Below are positions 19,201-26,401 of a DNA stretch of 64,000 bases, in pieces. The notes under the pieces are model-generated. The model did not search any database. It had not been told where the DNA came from and saw nothing but the letters and a program-made list of their open reading frames with translations. The DNA comes from Corynebacterium sp. MSK297 (lineage in GTDB: Bacteria > Actinomycetota > Actinomycetes > Mycobacteriales > Mycobacteriaceae): the NCBI RefSeq assembly GCF_030232885.1, contig NZ_JASPGD010000006.1, positions 1 to 64,000 on the forward strand. The letters run 5' to 3'. The translations under genes and the position numbers were made by a program. The first letter of the stretch is position 1. Every line of letters begins with the position of its first letter.

Positions 19201-19554
19201 CGGTAAATCTGTCAGCAAACGTAACAGGCCAAAAGCCACCGAGTGAACGGAACGCACCAGTGGGCCTTGGGAATAATAATGCGAGACTCGTTCCGATAAT
19301 TCCCGCCGCAACCGCGCCCCTGATTCTTTCGACGGTGCGATCACGACGATGCCGGATGGGTCCTGCCCCGCTGCTAAACACTGCTCGACGCGTTCGACGG
19401 TGGTATCAATCAAAAAAGAGGACACCCCGGAACCAGCCGGGCCAGTGACTTTCCAGCGACCACTATCGGGCAGCTCCCTATCCCATTTACGTGGTTGAGA
19501 TTGCTGGGTGTGCGCAACCAGCCTGACGTCCGGGTTCGGGTGTATTCTCGTCAT
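16222..19554 (-). CDS. adnA: AdnA helicase-nuclease subunit with degenerate ATPase site
   Basis: A 1110-residue partner of AdnB. The N-terminal UvrD-like part has lost its ATP-binding Lys: the loop reads GPAGSGVSSFLID, with Val (GTG) where Walker A needs Lys, and motif II is VDDAQLLDP. This agrees with AdnB being the motor. The C-terminal RecB-type nuclease is intact (GRIDRLE, then YVIVDLKTSSSS) and is framed by four Cys that would hold a 4Fe-4S cluster: LDCPMREVVEKLG before it and DCTYCSLRSVCP after it. Residues ~160-180 are a GTADL-type repeat from a 15-bp DNA repeat. The start is three bases after the upstream gene's stop. Confidence 0.92.
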   Translation of the reverse strand: MTRIHPNPDVRLVAHTQQSQPRKWDRELPDSGRWKVTGPAGSGVSSFLIDTTVERVEQCLAAGQDPSGIVVIAPSKESGARLRRELSERVSHYYSQGPLVRSVHSVAFGLLRLLTDLPLRLISGAEQDAMMREILRLQAEDYAAAGADAVTGAGEADAADLGTADLDTADLGTADLGAAGGVAEAGSVESVDWPVDVRPALTYLGFGRQLRDFLLRAVERGVSAQQLEDLGRRYDRPMWTAAAQFLREYTHMMELEGTYRFSAAELMAEVSQNLDEIRALSPWHTVIVDDAQLLDPTAGQLLSALIDGAELAVVGGNRDHAIFHFRGASSEFFDEFPADQLAELREMHRSPTRRALVAESWTDNTTAVVDAVRRRHLDDGVAWSDIAVVVRSTAEIGGIRRSLLAAGVPVYISPTDTVLAEQPVVAHLLLGIRALHEELSRAEIEQLVLGPVGGADPVTLRRLVRGLRRFNPQQRGIDSLVDLLGSDAELPDFAELLTQREIDILLRIRTVIQAGRQALRGGSVEDVLWAVWDATELSGRLSATALRGGAAGSQADRDLDAVMTLFDAAGDFVERRPEASVETFVQYITEQELPTGVRERRGSRTDSVEIVSAHGTIGREWDTVVVSGVQEGSWPDLSETGSLFAQEDLVDLLDAGIDPDVHVSHAADRLGEERRLFRVATSRARNQQIVTAVCAPHADEIVEPSRFFHAWCTKFDLTPEQIISAASAQDEDAALRGAAQEAGEAYDAESGADTDSAAAPVPGSAVRGVTVPRLLSVSSVVAELRRAVCDPEAGEQETQQAARQLARLAVAGVPGADPAQWWAATETVAGEIPKPAKTRLSPSRIQGLLDCPMREVVEKLGDSTTTDAMRKGTMAHAYFEAVGRGVDAEWARLKTEEAYRSAYHGPAWQRQREYETFRELLTRSNAWIASTREALEFVGSEVDVAVEIEPGLSIVGRIDRLERDGSGNYVIVDLKTSSSSRLPSQADTTKNPQLSAYQLALSKGKLVGGEKAGAGHAANKAHQVRVITGDGMEIGLAMLLYPLGRTNIAGTREQARLDEEQLREFHAQLPPLIDELSGPTVTARPSEDCTYCSLRSVCPAQAEGDVITNV
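19024..19083 (-). repeat. Four 15-bp tandem repeats in adnA
   Basis: Units GCCCAAATCAGCAGT, the same again, GTCCAAATCAGCGGT and GCCCAGATCAGCAGC follow each other without gaps. They encode (L/D)(G/D)TAD-type pentapeptides in the AdnA linker and keep the frame, so copy number can change without breaking the gene. Confidence 0.9.
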
Positions 19555-19557
19555 GCA

Positions 19558-20313
19558 CTACAGCATGGCATACGCCCGTGACACAAGGAGGTCTTCAACC
19601 CGATTGATATGCGAACGTGTGTTTGCTTTGGCGTTGGGGTGCAGGTTATTGACGTGCCGACGATAGGCCACCGCGCGCAGCAGTAACTGATCCATGTCTC
19701 GAATGTGTGCAAAGCGGTCACAAATTCCATCATCGACCACGCCTGCAACCAGGCCATCGACGATAGCCAATGCGCACGTATAACCCACGGGCCGGGGTGC
19801 AGCCGTCGGCACCAGATCCACAATCACCGGAGGCAGCAGGTAATGGTAGATGGTTGCCGCCAACAAATCCGCATGCCCGACACAGTAGGCGGTATCAGCA
19901 GACAAATCCCGGTAAGGCTCACCGGTTTCTTGCCAGGAAGCCGCTTCCGCACGAGCAAAAATATCATCGCGATTAGCCGTCGGTGCACTGACTTCCCGCA
20001 GACTATCGGCAAGCCGGAGCCCCAATAAAGCTGTTTCGTCTACCCGCCGCAGCAGCTCGCCCTGGCTCCACGCACTCGCTTTCCAACCGGCGACTGTGTA
20101 GCGTCCGTCCGTCGACAAGATGGGGCGGGCAACACGCGCGCCCTCCACCGATAACCCGGCGCGCACTTTGGCAGACCACAGGGCAGTCGGCGCTGCTTGT
20201 GAAAGCACCATCTCACCAATTTTGGTTCCATTATCCCAGGCATGACCGAGTGGAATCGGGGTTTCTGTTGGGGTCTGAAACGCCTCGCAGACGTGATCGG
20301 GTGGCACAGGCAT
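19558..20313 (-). CDS. TIGR02569 family actinobacterial protein
   Basis: A 251-residue protein resembling TIGR02569, a family restricted to actinobacteria and distantly like aminoglycoside phosphotransferases. Supporting stretches are the N-terminal MPVPPDHVCEAFQT, the middle VGHADLLAATIYHYLLPPVI, which occupies the place of a kinase catalytic loop, and the C-terminal LLLRAVAYRRHVNNLHPNA. I do not see a convincing HxDxxxxN kinase motif, so enzyme activity is doubtful. It lies 3 bases upstream of adnA and 8 bases downstream of the DUF3152 gene, so all belong to one operon. The link to AdnAB is positional only. Confidence 0.72.
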   Translation of the reverse strand: MPVPPDHVCEAFQTPTETPIPLGHAWDNGTKIGEMVLSQAAPTALWSAKVRAGLSVEGARVARPILSTDGRYTVAGWKASAWSQGELLRRVDETALLGLRLADSLREVSAPTANRDDIFARAEAASWQETGEPYRDLSADTAYCVGHADLLAATIYHYLLPPVIVDLVPTAAPRPVGYTCALAIVDGLVAGVVDDGICDRFAHIRDMDQLLLRAVAYRRHVNNLHPNAKANTRSHINRVEDLLVSRAYAML

Positions 20314-20321
20314 GAGTAGTT

Positions 20322-21287
20322 TTAGGTCTCTTTCTCGGGTTCGTGCAGGGTGTCAAGCGCGGCGCCGTCGGGAAGCGGGCGGGGATACGGCCACGGGTTC
20401 GGACGGCAGGTATCCGGATTATCCGGATAGACTTCTTCCGGGTTCAGCTGAAACAGTTCCGAATTTTGCAGGCTGATGGTTTGTTGCATCATCACCGGCG
20501 CGAGATTGCCTTCCCCGGTACAAGCCTGGTGATGAGGGTATCCAATAGCGTGGCCGACTTCGTGGTTAATCAAATATTGTCGGTACGCACCCAAATCGCC
20601 TTGGAACGGGGTGGCACCGCGCACCCACCGGGATTCGTTCATCAGCACCGTCGAACCCCCCGTGATCGTGGTGTGGCACGAGGTTTCTAATTCTAAATCC
20701 ACCCCGCACATGTCCGCGGTAGTGGTGACGGAGGCCAAAAGAATGCGGGTGTCAGGGTTCTCCTCCGGCCCCACGTGCACGAATTTGAAAGCGGGGTCAT
20801 AAGTCCAGCCACGCGGATCTGCCAGTGTCGCATCCACCATGTGCGCTATCGCATCATCACCGCCATAGGGCACGGTATCGAGACCTTCTTCTACTTCGAC
20901 GGTATAGCGAATGGTCTTTTCTGCACCATGGCCAACCTCCTGGCCGGGCGTGCCGACGGGGCGGAATTCGCCGCTGCCGTTTGCGGAGTAGGTACCACCG
21001 GCCGGCAATTCACGCAGGCCAAGCTCAGCACGTGAGGCAGTGCCGGGATCTGGGCCAGCGCCGAGCTCACCATCCGATTCCTCGTGTCCACCGTGCCCGC
21101 CGTGCCCACCACGGTCGCCATAACCACCGGATCCTGCAGCACTGCGTGCATGATCCCGCGAACCAGCGTCATCGCCGCCACGGGAAACATCGACCAGCAC
21201 CGCGGCCGTGATAACCAGCACCACGGCTATGATGCCGATCTGCCACCAGCCATAGCGGCGCACATAATGCTCGAATTGCTTATTCAT
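20322..21287 (-). CDS. DUF3152 membrane-anchored metzincin-like protein
   Basis: A 321-residue protein with one N-terminal membrane segment (WQIGIIAVVLVITAAVLVDV). A Gly/His-rich spacer follows (GYGDRGGHGGHGGHEESDG), then a DUF3152 domain (Rv3207c type). The domain carries a textbook metzincin zinc site, HEVGHAIGYPH, preceded by YRQYLIN and followed by a Met-rich turn (VMMQQT) that may be the Met-turn. It probably acts outside the membrane as a protease or wall-associated zinc protein; the substrate is unknown. Two Cys (MCGVD and SCHTT) may form a disulfide. The ATG follows AGGTG. Confidence 0.85.
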   Translation of the reverse strand: MNKQFEHYVRRYGWWQIGIIAVVLVITAAVLVDVSRGGDDAGSRDHARSAAGSGGYGDRGGHGGHGGHEESDGELGAGPDPGTASRAELGLRELPAGGTYSANGSGEFRPVGTPGQEVGHGAEKTIRYTVEVEEGLDTVPYGGDDAIAHMVDATLADPRGWTYDPAFKFVHVGPEENPDTRILLASVTTTADMCGVDLELETSCHTTITGGSTVLMNESRWVRGATPFQGDLGAYRQYLINHEVGHAIGYPHHQACTGEGNLAPVMMQQTISLQNSELFQLNPEEVYPDNPDTCRPNPWPYPRPLPDGAALDTLHEPEKET

Positions 21288-21328
21288 TTACACCTGAATC
21301 AATACCGCACCTGCCGCATCTTCTTTAT

Positions 21329-21556
21329 TTAGGCACCGCCAAAGCCGACGACCGGCTGTTCACCGCTTCCCACCTCGACATACGCAATCGCATTGGTGCG
21401 TACCAGGTACTTGCGGCCTTTGGCATCCGCCAACTCGACGACATCATCGGCTTTACCCAATACGTCTTTGACGAGCTTCACTGCTTCTTCGTGGGAAAGC
21501 TCAGAATTAATCACCAGTTCACGAGGCGATTCAATCAAACCGATCTTGATATTCAT
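21329..21556 (-). CDS. DUF3107 family protein
   Basis: A 75-residue protein matching DUF3107, which occurs at this position across actinobacteria (near Rv3208-Rv3209). The sequence begins MNIKIGLIESPRELVI and ends VEVGSGEQPVVGFGGA, with a central KYLVRTNAIAYVEV strand motif. It is predicted soluble and has no recognised catalytic residues. Function is unknown. It leads the minus-strand run that continues into DUF3152, TIGR02569 and adnAB. The start has only a distant AAAGGTG. Confidence 0.85.
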   Translation of the reverse strand: MNIKIGLIESPRELVINSELSHEEAVKLVKDVLGKADDVVELADAKGRKYLVRTNAIAYVEVGSGEQPVVGFGGA

Positions 21557-21777
21557 ACGCTTGCTCTACACCTTTCAATTGCTATCGGCTGTTTCAGCAT
21601 GCAATCCATGCACCCAAAACGCTTGCAGTGCATCCCTCACGGTGAATCCACAATGCCAGCGTTTCCGGCACACTGCATGCGTTGTCCTGTGCCATATCCT
21701 AGTCAAGTTCGCGCACATGCACAGTCACACCCATGCACGATCCACCACGTTGTATATCTATGTCGACCATTCCGCGT

Positions 21778-21783
21778 TAGTAT
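21778..21783 (+). promoter_or_regulatory. -10 hexamer TAGTAT, leaderless start at 21790
   Basis: TAGTAT ends six bases before GTG 21790. An AAGGA directly abuts the GTG and is too close to serve as a Shine-Dalgarno, which favours the leaderless reading. Confidence 0.6.
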
Positions 21784-21789
21784 TAAGGA

Positions 21790-23139
21790 GTGTCTTCCCG
21801 CAATACTTCCCCCCAGTCAACGACGCCCACGTTTGCAGAATTGGGCGTGGCTGCGGAAATCTGCGAGGCTCTTGCCGACGACGCCATCCACCACACTTTC
21901 GCGATCCAAGAACTTACCCTGCCACTGGCATTAGACGGCAAGGATCTCATCGGTCAGGCCCGTACCGGCATGGGAAAAACTCTTGGATTTGGGGTTCCGC
22001 TGCTGGATCGTGTCTTTGATGACGCGGATATTCCCGAACTCGACGGCACACCGCGTGCGTTGGTGATTGTGCCCACGCGTGAATTAGCAATCCAAGTCGG
22101 TGCTGATCTCACGCGCGCCGCGCGGCACACCCCGGTGCGCACACTCACGATTTACGGCGGCAGCTCCATCAACAATCAGATCAACCAGCTCGAGAACGGC
22201 GTCGACGTCGTCATCGGTACTCCTGGGCGTTTATTAGATCTTGCGCAGCGCGGGAACCTGATGCTGCAACACGTGGCTATCTGTGTGCTCGACGAGGCCG
22301 ACGAGATGCTGGACCTAGGGTTTTTACCGGATATCGAGCGTATTTTCCACGTTCTCCAACCTACGCCCGCCCCAGAGTCCGCACCCCGCAACCGTGGTTT
22401 ACAGACCATGTTGTTTTCGGCAACGATGCCCGGTGAAATCAAGGCGCTGACCCGGAAATTCCAGTACAAGCCTATCCATATTCACGCCGAGGACCCTACG
22501 GCAACCGCTACTCATACCAGCACCCGGCAAGTGGTTTTTCAGGCCCACCAGCTGGATAAGCTCGCCGTGGTCTCGCGGGTCTTGCAAAGCCCGAGCCGTG
22601 AACAAGCAGTGGTTTTTACCCGCACCAAGCGCTCCGCTGCCTTTTTAGCCCAGGATCTCGCAGACCTCGGCTTCGGTGTCGCTGCCGTCCACGGCGACCT
22701 CAAGCAGCCGCAACGGGAAAAGGCCTTGCACGCTTTGCGTTCCGGTGCTGTCGACGTGCTCATTGCCACTGATGTTGCCGCACGCGGTATCGATATCGAT
22801 TCGATCACCCACGTCATCAACTATCACCTTCCCGACGATGCCATGACCTTCGTCCACCGTATCGGCCGGACTGGGCGTGCAGGTAAAACCGGCACGGCGG
22901 TGTCACTGGTCGGGCTAGAAGAAATCGGAAAATGGCGCGCCATTAATGATGAGCTTGCCCTAGGCCAGCCACAGCCTCCGGAGTGGTTTTCTACTTCATC
23001 AGAGCTTGCCGACGCCTTCGACCTGCCCGCAGGGATCAACAATAAAGTCGGCGCCCCCACAACAGTCATTGGGGTTGATCCGAAAAGACACCGCGACCAA
23101 CCCCAGTCCAGTAAGCCACGACAAAGGGCACGCCGCTGA
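21790..23139 (+). CDS. rhlE: DEAD/DEAH-box RNA helicase (RhlE-like)
   Basis: A 449-residue DEAD-box helicase. Motifs in order: Walker A ARTGMGKT (~residue 60), PTRELAIQV, TPGRLLDL, DEADEMLDLGF, SAT, then in the second RecA lobe VFTRTKRSAAFLAQDL, ATDVAARGIDIDS and HRIGRTGRAGKTG. It should unwind RNA in ribosome assembly or mRNA turnover. It corresponds in position to Rv3211. The C-terminal extension is short and basic (KRHRDQPQSSKPRQRARR). The stop codon overlaps the next start as TGATG, so the two are translationally coupled. Confidence 0.92.
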   Translation: MSSRNTSPQSTTPTFAELGVAAEICEALADDAIHHTFAIQELTLPLALDGKDLIGQARTGMGKTLGFGVPLLDRVFDDADIPELDGTPRALVIVPTRELAIQVGADLTRAARHTPVRTLTIYGGSSINNQINQLENGVDVVIGTPGRLLDLAQRGNLMLQHVAICVLDEADEMLDLGFLPDIERIFHVLQPTPAPESAPRNRGLQTMLFSATMPGEIKALTRKFQYKPIHIHAEDPTATATHTSTRQVVFQAHQLDKLAVVSRVLQSPSREQAVVFTRTKRSAAFLAQDLADLGFGVAAVHGDLKQPQREKALHALRSGAVDVLIATDVAARGIDIDSITHVINYHLPDDAMTFVHRIGRTGRAGKTGTAVSLVGLEEIGKWRAINDELALGQPQPPEWFSTSSELADAFDLPAGINNKVGAPTTVIGVDPKRHRDQPQSSKPRQRARR

Positions 23140-24437
23140 TGGCGCCGCAGTCGACACGCCCATTGCGGCGCACACGCACTGACGTGATGATCATCGCGGC
23201 GTTAAGCATCATTTCGGTAATCGCGGTGCTGATTGTTTATGCGGGCGCATCAATCCGCAATAGTGAGGCAATTGTTGCTGAACACGCCTATGAGCCACCG
23301 GCGCCGCGTGAGACCATCCCGGAAGAATTTACCGAAGTTGCTCGCCTGCATTCTGCGCCACTACCGGGCGCTGCTCTGGAACCAGCGGTTGCTGCTGCGG
23401 CGGCACCGGTAATCGCCGCAGGGTTGGTCATTACCTATGATGAGCAGGATGGACATCACATTGTCCGTGCATACGCACCAGAAACTCTTGCCGACGATCA
23501 CAAGCAGACCAGTTCAGCACCCGCCCCGTACTGGGAGTATTCCCGCGAGTATCCGTTGTGCAGCATCGCCGCTGCATGGGATTCTGTAGTGCTGACCTAT
23601 CGCAACCCTGCAGGCTGCGGCGATGTCGTCGCGCTCGATGCAGCGACGGGCAACTACAACGCGACCCGATCTGCGGTGGCACCGGAAGAGGTTGCGCCGA
23701 TTCGTTCCAATGACCGCGTGGGCACGGTCTCGCCTAAGCGCGTCGAGCTATGGCGTTCGGATCTGGTGCGCACGGTGGAATACGGCGCAGTCGAGGCTCC
23801 GCAGGAACCGGACAGCCAACCGTATGCGCAGTGCACTATTCATTCAGCGTTGACCCGCACCGAATTACTGGCAGTAGTCGAGCATTGCCCAGACGATACC
23901 GATCACAGCGTGTTGCGTCTGCAGCAAGCAACCCCGGAAGACTCGCGCATGCCAGAGATCGATTCCAGCATCGGGCTGGAACATCCCAATGCGCATGTGG
24001 TCGCAGTGGGGCAGGAAGCCGCGGCGGTCTATGTGCCTGGCGAGAAACCAGAACTCATAGCTTTTCATAGCGACGGCACGCGCACCAGCCAGCGTCACGT
24101 CAAACCGGCTGCCCCCATACAGGATTTTTCCGCCGCAGCAACCGCTGATCTTCCGCACCACATGACCTGGTTCGACGGGCACCGTCTCTACTTCTTTACG
24201 CCAAATGACCTGACGGTCGAGCATATTATTGACCCAGCTCTGGGTACCGGAGTTGCTGTAGATGGCAAAGCGTTAGTGCCTACTGAGTTCGGAATTAGCG
24301 TGGTTAATTGGAATACCGGCGAGATTGAGCGCACCATCCCGCTGGATCGCGGTGGTTATGACGGACCGGTATCGCTCGCTGTGGCAGGTGAGCATCTCGT
24401 CGAAAAGCGTGGCACCGAGCTCATGGTTCTGAAATAA
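23139..24437 (+). CDS. Membrane-anchored secreted protein (Rv3212-like)
   Basis: A 432-residue protein with one N-terminal membrane segment (VMIIAALSIISVIAVLIVYAG) and a large extracytoplasmic region. The region has blade-like repeats (VVALDAATGNYNATR, GTGVAVDGKALVPTEFGISVVNWNTGEIERTI) that suggest a PQQ-like beta-propeller. Four Cys (YPLCS, AGCGD, QCTIH, EHCPDD) could form disulfides. No catalytic signature is visible. It is coupled to the helicase gene by a one-base overlap, an arrangement also known for Rv3211-Rv3212. Binding or scaffolding at the envelope is inferred from the fold only. Confidence 0.75.
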   Translation: MAPQSTRPLRRTRTDVMIIAALSIISVIAVLIVYAGASIRNSEAIVAEHAYEPPAPRETIPEEFTEVARLHSAPLPGAALEPAVAAAAAPVIAAGLVITYDEQDGHHIVRAYAPETLADDHKQTSSAPAPYWEYSREYPLCSIAAAWDSVVLTYRNPAGCGDVVALDAATGNYNATRSAVAPEEVAPIRSNDRVGTVSPKRVELWRSDLVRTVEYGAVEAPQEPDSQPYAQCTIHSALTRTELLAVVEHCPDDTDHSVLRLQQATPEDSRMPEIDSSIGLEHPNAHVVAVGQEAAAVYVPGEKPELIAFHSDGTRTSQRHVKPAAPIQDFSAAATADLPHHMTWFDGHRLYFFTPNDLTVEHIIDPALGTGVAVDGKALVPTEFGISVVNWNTGEIERTIPLDRGGYDGPVSLAVAGEHLVEKRGTELMVLK

Positions 24438-24455
24438 CGCATGCCACCTGCACGG

Positions 24456-24905
24456 TTAGCCCCGGGATTGGTGATGCAGCTCCATCCACGAATTCGATTG
24501 CGGGTGGAAGATCATCATCAGTGCAATCAATGCCGAGGCGAGAATAAAGATGCCGAAAAACACAGCTCCACCGGACATCATCTGAAACGACGATGCCGCA
24601 AGGATCACCTGCAATAAAACGATGGGCCCGCGTCCCCAGCGTTTACCGCGGTATTGTGAGACCGCTGCGGCGACGATGGTGCCAAAAATGATGAAGATGA
24701 ATCCAGCTGTGCCGGCGCCGATCCAATTCGCGGAGGCAGCATCGGATACTACGCTGTCGTTTTCCGCGTTAATGATTCTGCGCCAAATCAACACGGCAGC
24801 GAAAATTAGCGCGATCGCGGACTGTACCACCGCAATCACCGACGCAAACTTGATGGTTGCGGGTGGCTGCAGTGGTGCTTCTGGCTTTTCCGACGATGAT
24901 TTCAC
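24456..24905 (-). CDS. Small four-TM membrane protein
   Basis: A 149-residue integral membrane protein with hydrophobic segments FASVIAVVQSAIALIFAAVL, AGFIFIIFGTIVAAAV, GPIVLLQVILAASSFQMM and VFFGIFILASALIALMMI. No family is recognised beyond similarity to conserved corynebacterial membrane proteins. I place the start at GTG 24905 because a TAGAAT hexamer ends seven bases upstream; a longer frame to ATG 24968 would run through that promoter. It converges with the Rv3212-like gene with 18 bases between the stops. Confidence 0.68.
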   Translation of the reverse strand: MKSSSEKPEAPLQPPATIKFASVIAVVQSAIALIFAAVLIWRRIINAENDSVVSDAASANWIGAGTAGFIFIIFGTIVAAAVSQYRGKRWGRGPIVLLQVILAASSFQMMSGGAVFFGIFILASALIALMMIFHPQSNSWMELHHQSRG

Positions 24906-24912
24906 GCCCCGT

Positions 24913-24918
24913 ATTCTA
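24913..24918 (-). promoter_or_regulatory. -10 hexamer TAGAAT, leaderless start at 24905
   Basis: TAGAAT is close to the corynebacterial -10 consensus and ends seven bases before the GTG. Confidence 0.6.
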
Positions 24919-25396
24919 CAGTTTCGCTGCGCGAGCGACACTATGATTTGACGAAATAATATTGGCAATACTTTTCACACATATCACATTGTCACTGCTC
25001 ATCGTCGACAAGAATGCTGTGGGAAGGCTGAATATTAGCAATTCACACCATCATTTTGCGGTTAAATATTCGCCAGCAATACATGATTTAACTCACTATT
25101 TACTCGCGAGCCCTAGCATTCATCTTTTATTCATGTCATTATTCGTTCATAGCGACAACCCAGGCCGCTAACCCGGCACAACCCCGGACGATGCCCAGCG
25201 CATCACAACAGATAGTTGCGCACAAAACGCAGCTTCCGGGCACATAAGCGCGCACGGCACCAGCCCGAGTGCGATCCGAGCCGGTAGCACCGCAGAGGTC
25301 TTCCTGACACAGGTTTTCCTCAACAGGTCTTCCTCACTGAGAATTCTCACGGATTCCCATTCGTTTCCCCGACTGCAACCACAAGGAGTACACAAA
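24919..25396. other. Long intergenic region upstream of whiB1
   Basis: About 480 bases without a supported gene. Bases ~24955-25150 are markedly AT-rich compared with the rest of the window, suggesting the whiB1 control region. From 25150 to 25396 the composition returns to normal and would form a long 5' leader. I see no clear operator palindrome or riboswitch fold. AAGGAG lies about eight bases before the whiB1 ATG. Confidence 0.4.
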
Positions 25397-25657
25397 ATGC
25401 CTGATTGGCGCCACGAAGCAATCTGCCGCAACGAAGATCCAGAACTGTTTTTCCCAGTTGGCAATTCCGGCCCAGCACTGACCCAGGTGGCAAAGGCGAA
25501 ACTGGTGTGCAACCGCTGCCCTGTCACCAATGACTGCCTGCAGTGGGCCCTGGAAACTGGTCAGGACGCCGGCGTCTGGGGCGGCATGTCGGAAGAAGAA
25601 CGCCGCGCGCTCAAGCGTAAGCGCAACCGTGGACGCCGCGCCCGCGTCAGCGCTTAA
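25397..25657 (+). CDS. whiB1: WhiB1-type iron-sulfur transcription regulator
   Basis: An 86-residue WhiB protein, WhiB1 type (WhcE in C. glutamicum nomenclature). It has the four Fe-S ligand Cys: AICRNEDPELFFPVG, then CNRCPVTNDC. The turn GVWGGMSEEERRALKRKRNR carries the sigma-contacting G[VI]WGG motif and the basic DNA-binding tail. It should bind a 4Fe-4S cluster that senses NO or redox state and act with the housekeeping sigma factor region 4. WhiB1 is essential in mycobacteria. AAGGAG is well placed before the ATG. The bL37 gene follows on the same strand with its own promoter. Confidence 0.93.
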   Translation: MPDWRHEAICRNEDPELFFPVGNSGPALTQVAKAKLVCNRCPVTNDCLQWALETGQDAGVWGGMSEEERRALKRKRNRGRRARVSA

Positions 25658-25754
25658 GATCCATTGCTTAAGATCCACTGCCGCCTGGAGTCCACAGCCT
25701 AAGAACCTTCGGCAAAGCAACTACCTATTGGTCTACCCTATGCGCAGGATTGGC

Positions 25755-25763
25755 TAGTATAGT
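25755..25763 (+). promoter_or_regulatory. Promoter of the bL37 gene
   Basis: Overlapping hexamers TAGTAT (25755-25760) and TATAGT (25758-25763) suit a -10 element. No good -35 is visible. The leader then contains AAGGAG before the ATG. Confidence 0.45.
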
Positions 25764-25801
25764 GTGGGCAGCCCGTTCCTAATGAATAAGGAGTGATCAC
25801 A

Positions 25802-25879
25802 ATGAGCAAGCGTGGTCGTAAGCGTAAAGACCGCCGCAAGAAAGGCGCTAACCACGGTAAGCGTCCAGGCGCTGGCTAA
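25802..25879 (+). CDS. Ribosomal protein bL37 (25 residues)
   Basis: A very small ORF encoding MSKRGRKRKDRRKKGANHG plus KRPGAG. This closely resembles mycobacterial bL37, a tiny, highly basic 50S subunit protein detected in cryo-EM structures of actinobacterial ribosomes, with the shared KRGRK...ANHGKRP pattern. AAGGAG lies eight bases upstream of the ATG, a -10 element lies 40 bases upstream, and a strong terminator follows at 25963. It is a monocistronic unit. Its size makes it easy for gene finders to miss. Confidence 0.85.
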   Translation: MSKRGRKRKDRRKKGANHGKRPGAG

Positions 25880-25962
25880 CAACCTAGCGCTCTAGCTGCC
25901 AGTATCCCGCTCGGCCTTAGTGTTGTACCGGGCTTAGAGCCGCTGGAGCGCTGACACAAAAG

Positions 25963-26004
25963 AAGAAGGCATCACCCTGCACCTCGCGGGTGATGCCTTC
26001 TTTT
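25963..26004. terminator. Strong bidirectional intrinsic terminator
   Basis: A perfect 15-bp stem (AAGAAGGCATCACCC, 25963-25977, with its complement 25988-26002) and a 10-base loop. TTTT follows on the plus strand and a T-rich tail on the minus strand. It ends bL37 on one side and the sigH-rshA operon on the other. Confidence 0.92.
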
Positions 26005-26032
26005 ATTGCTTGACCGCCGAAAGCTCCGGATC

Positions 26033-26401
26033 CTAATACCTGCGCCGGCTGGTGCGCACCGTCGTCTGCTCCGTGCGAATTGAGACGATAATCCGCTCCC
26101 GGAGGCTGCGCGGCGCAGTATCGCCCGGACCTTCGTTAACCGCGGAACAACAGCGATTAAGCAACGCGCGGAACCGCTCTTCTTGTTCCAGCCGCTTATA
26201 ACATAGCTCGCACGAGGCAAGTTCCGCCCGAGCGTCCTGCAGCTCGGCGGAGTTCAGCGCATCATTTTCCGCACCGTCGATCAGCAGCCCCACGAGATAA
26301 TTAACTCGCTCCGGGCTGCACCCGCAGGGAGCATAAGTTTCCACACCATAGCTGTCTGCATCGTGATTGTCTGCACGTTCATGCGCATTCCATCGTTGCA
26401 T
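26033..26401 (-). CDS. rshA: RshA/RsrA-like anti-sigma factor (mycothiol system)
   Basis: A 122-residue anti-sigma factor of the zinc-binding ZAS family, partner of SigH. An N-terminal CGC (APCGCSPERVNYLVG) and a second pair SCELC provide redox-active Cys, and CC occurs later (LLNRCCSAV). The usual HxxxCxxC zinc motif reads ELASCELC, with Glu in place of His, so the metal site may be unusual. Under thiol oxidation the protein should release SigH. It starts at the sigH stop (one-base overlap), so the two are made together in a fixed ratio. Confidence 0.85.
   Translation of the reverse strand: MQRWNAHERADNHDADSYGVETYAPCGCSPERVNYLVGLLIDGAENDALNSAELQDARAELASCELCYKRLEQEERFRALLNRCCSAVNEGPGDTAPRSLRERIIVSIRTEQTTVRTSRRRY

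Noticed and set aside
19558..20313. Active aminoglycoside phosphotransferase
   Set aside because: The kinase catalytic loop motif HxDxxxxN is not present; only distant fold similarity can be argued.
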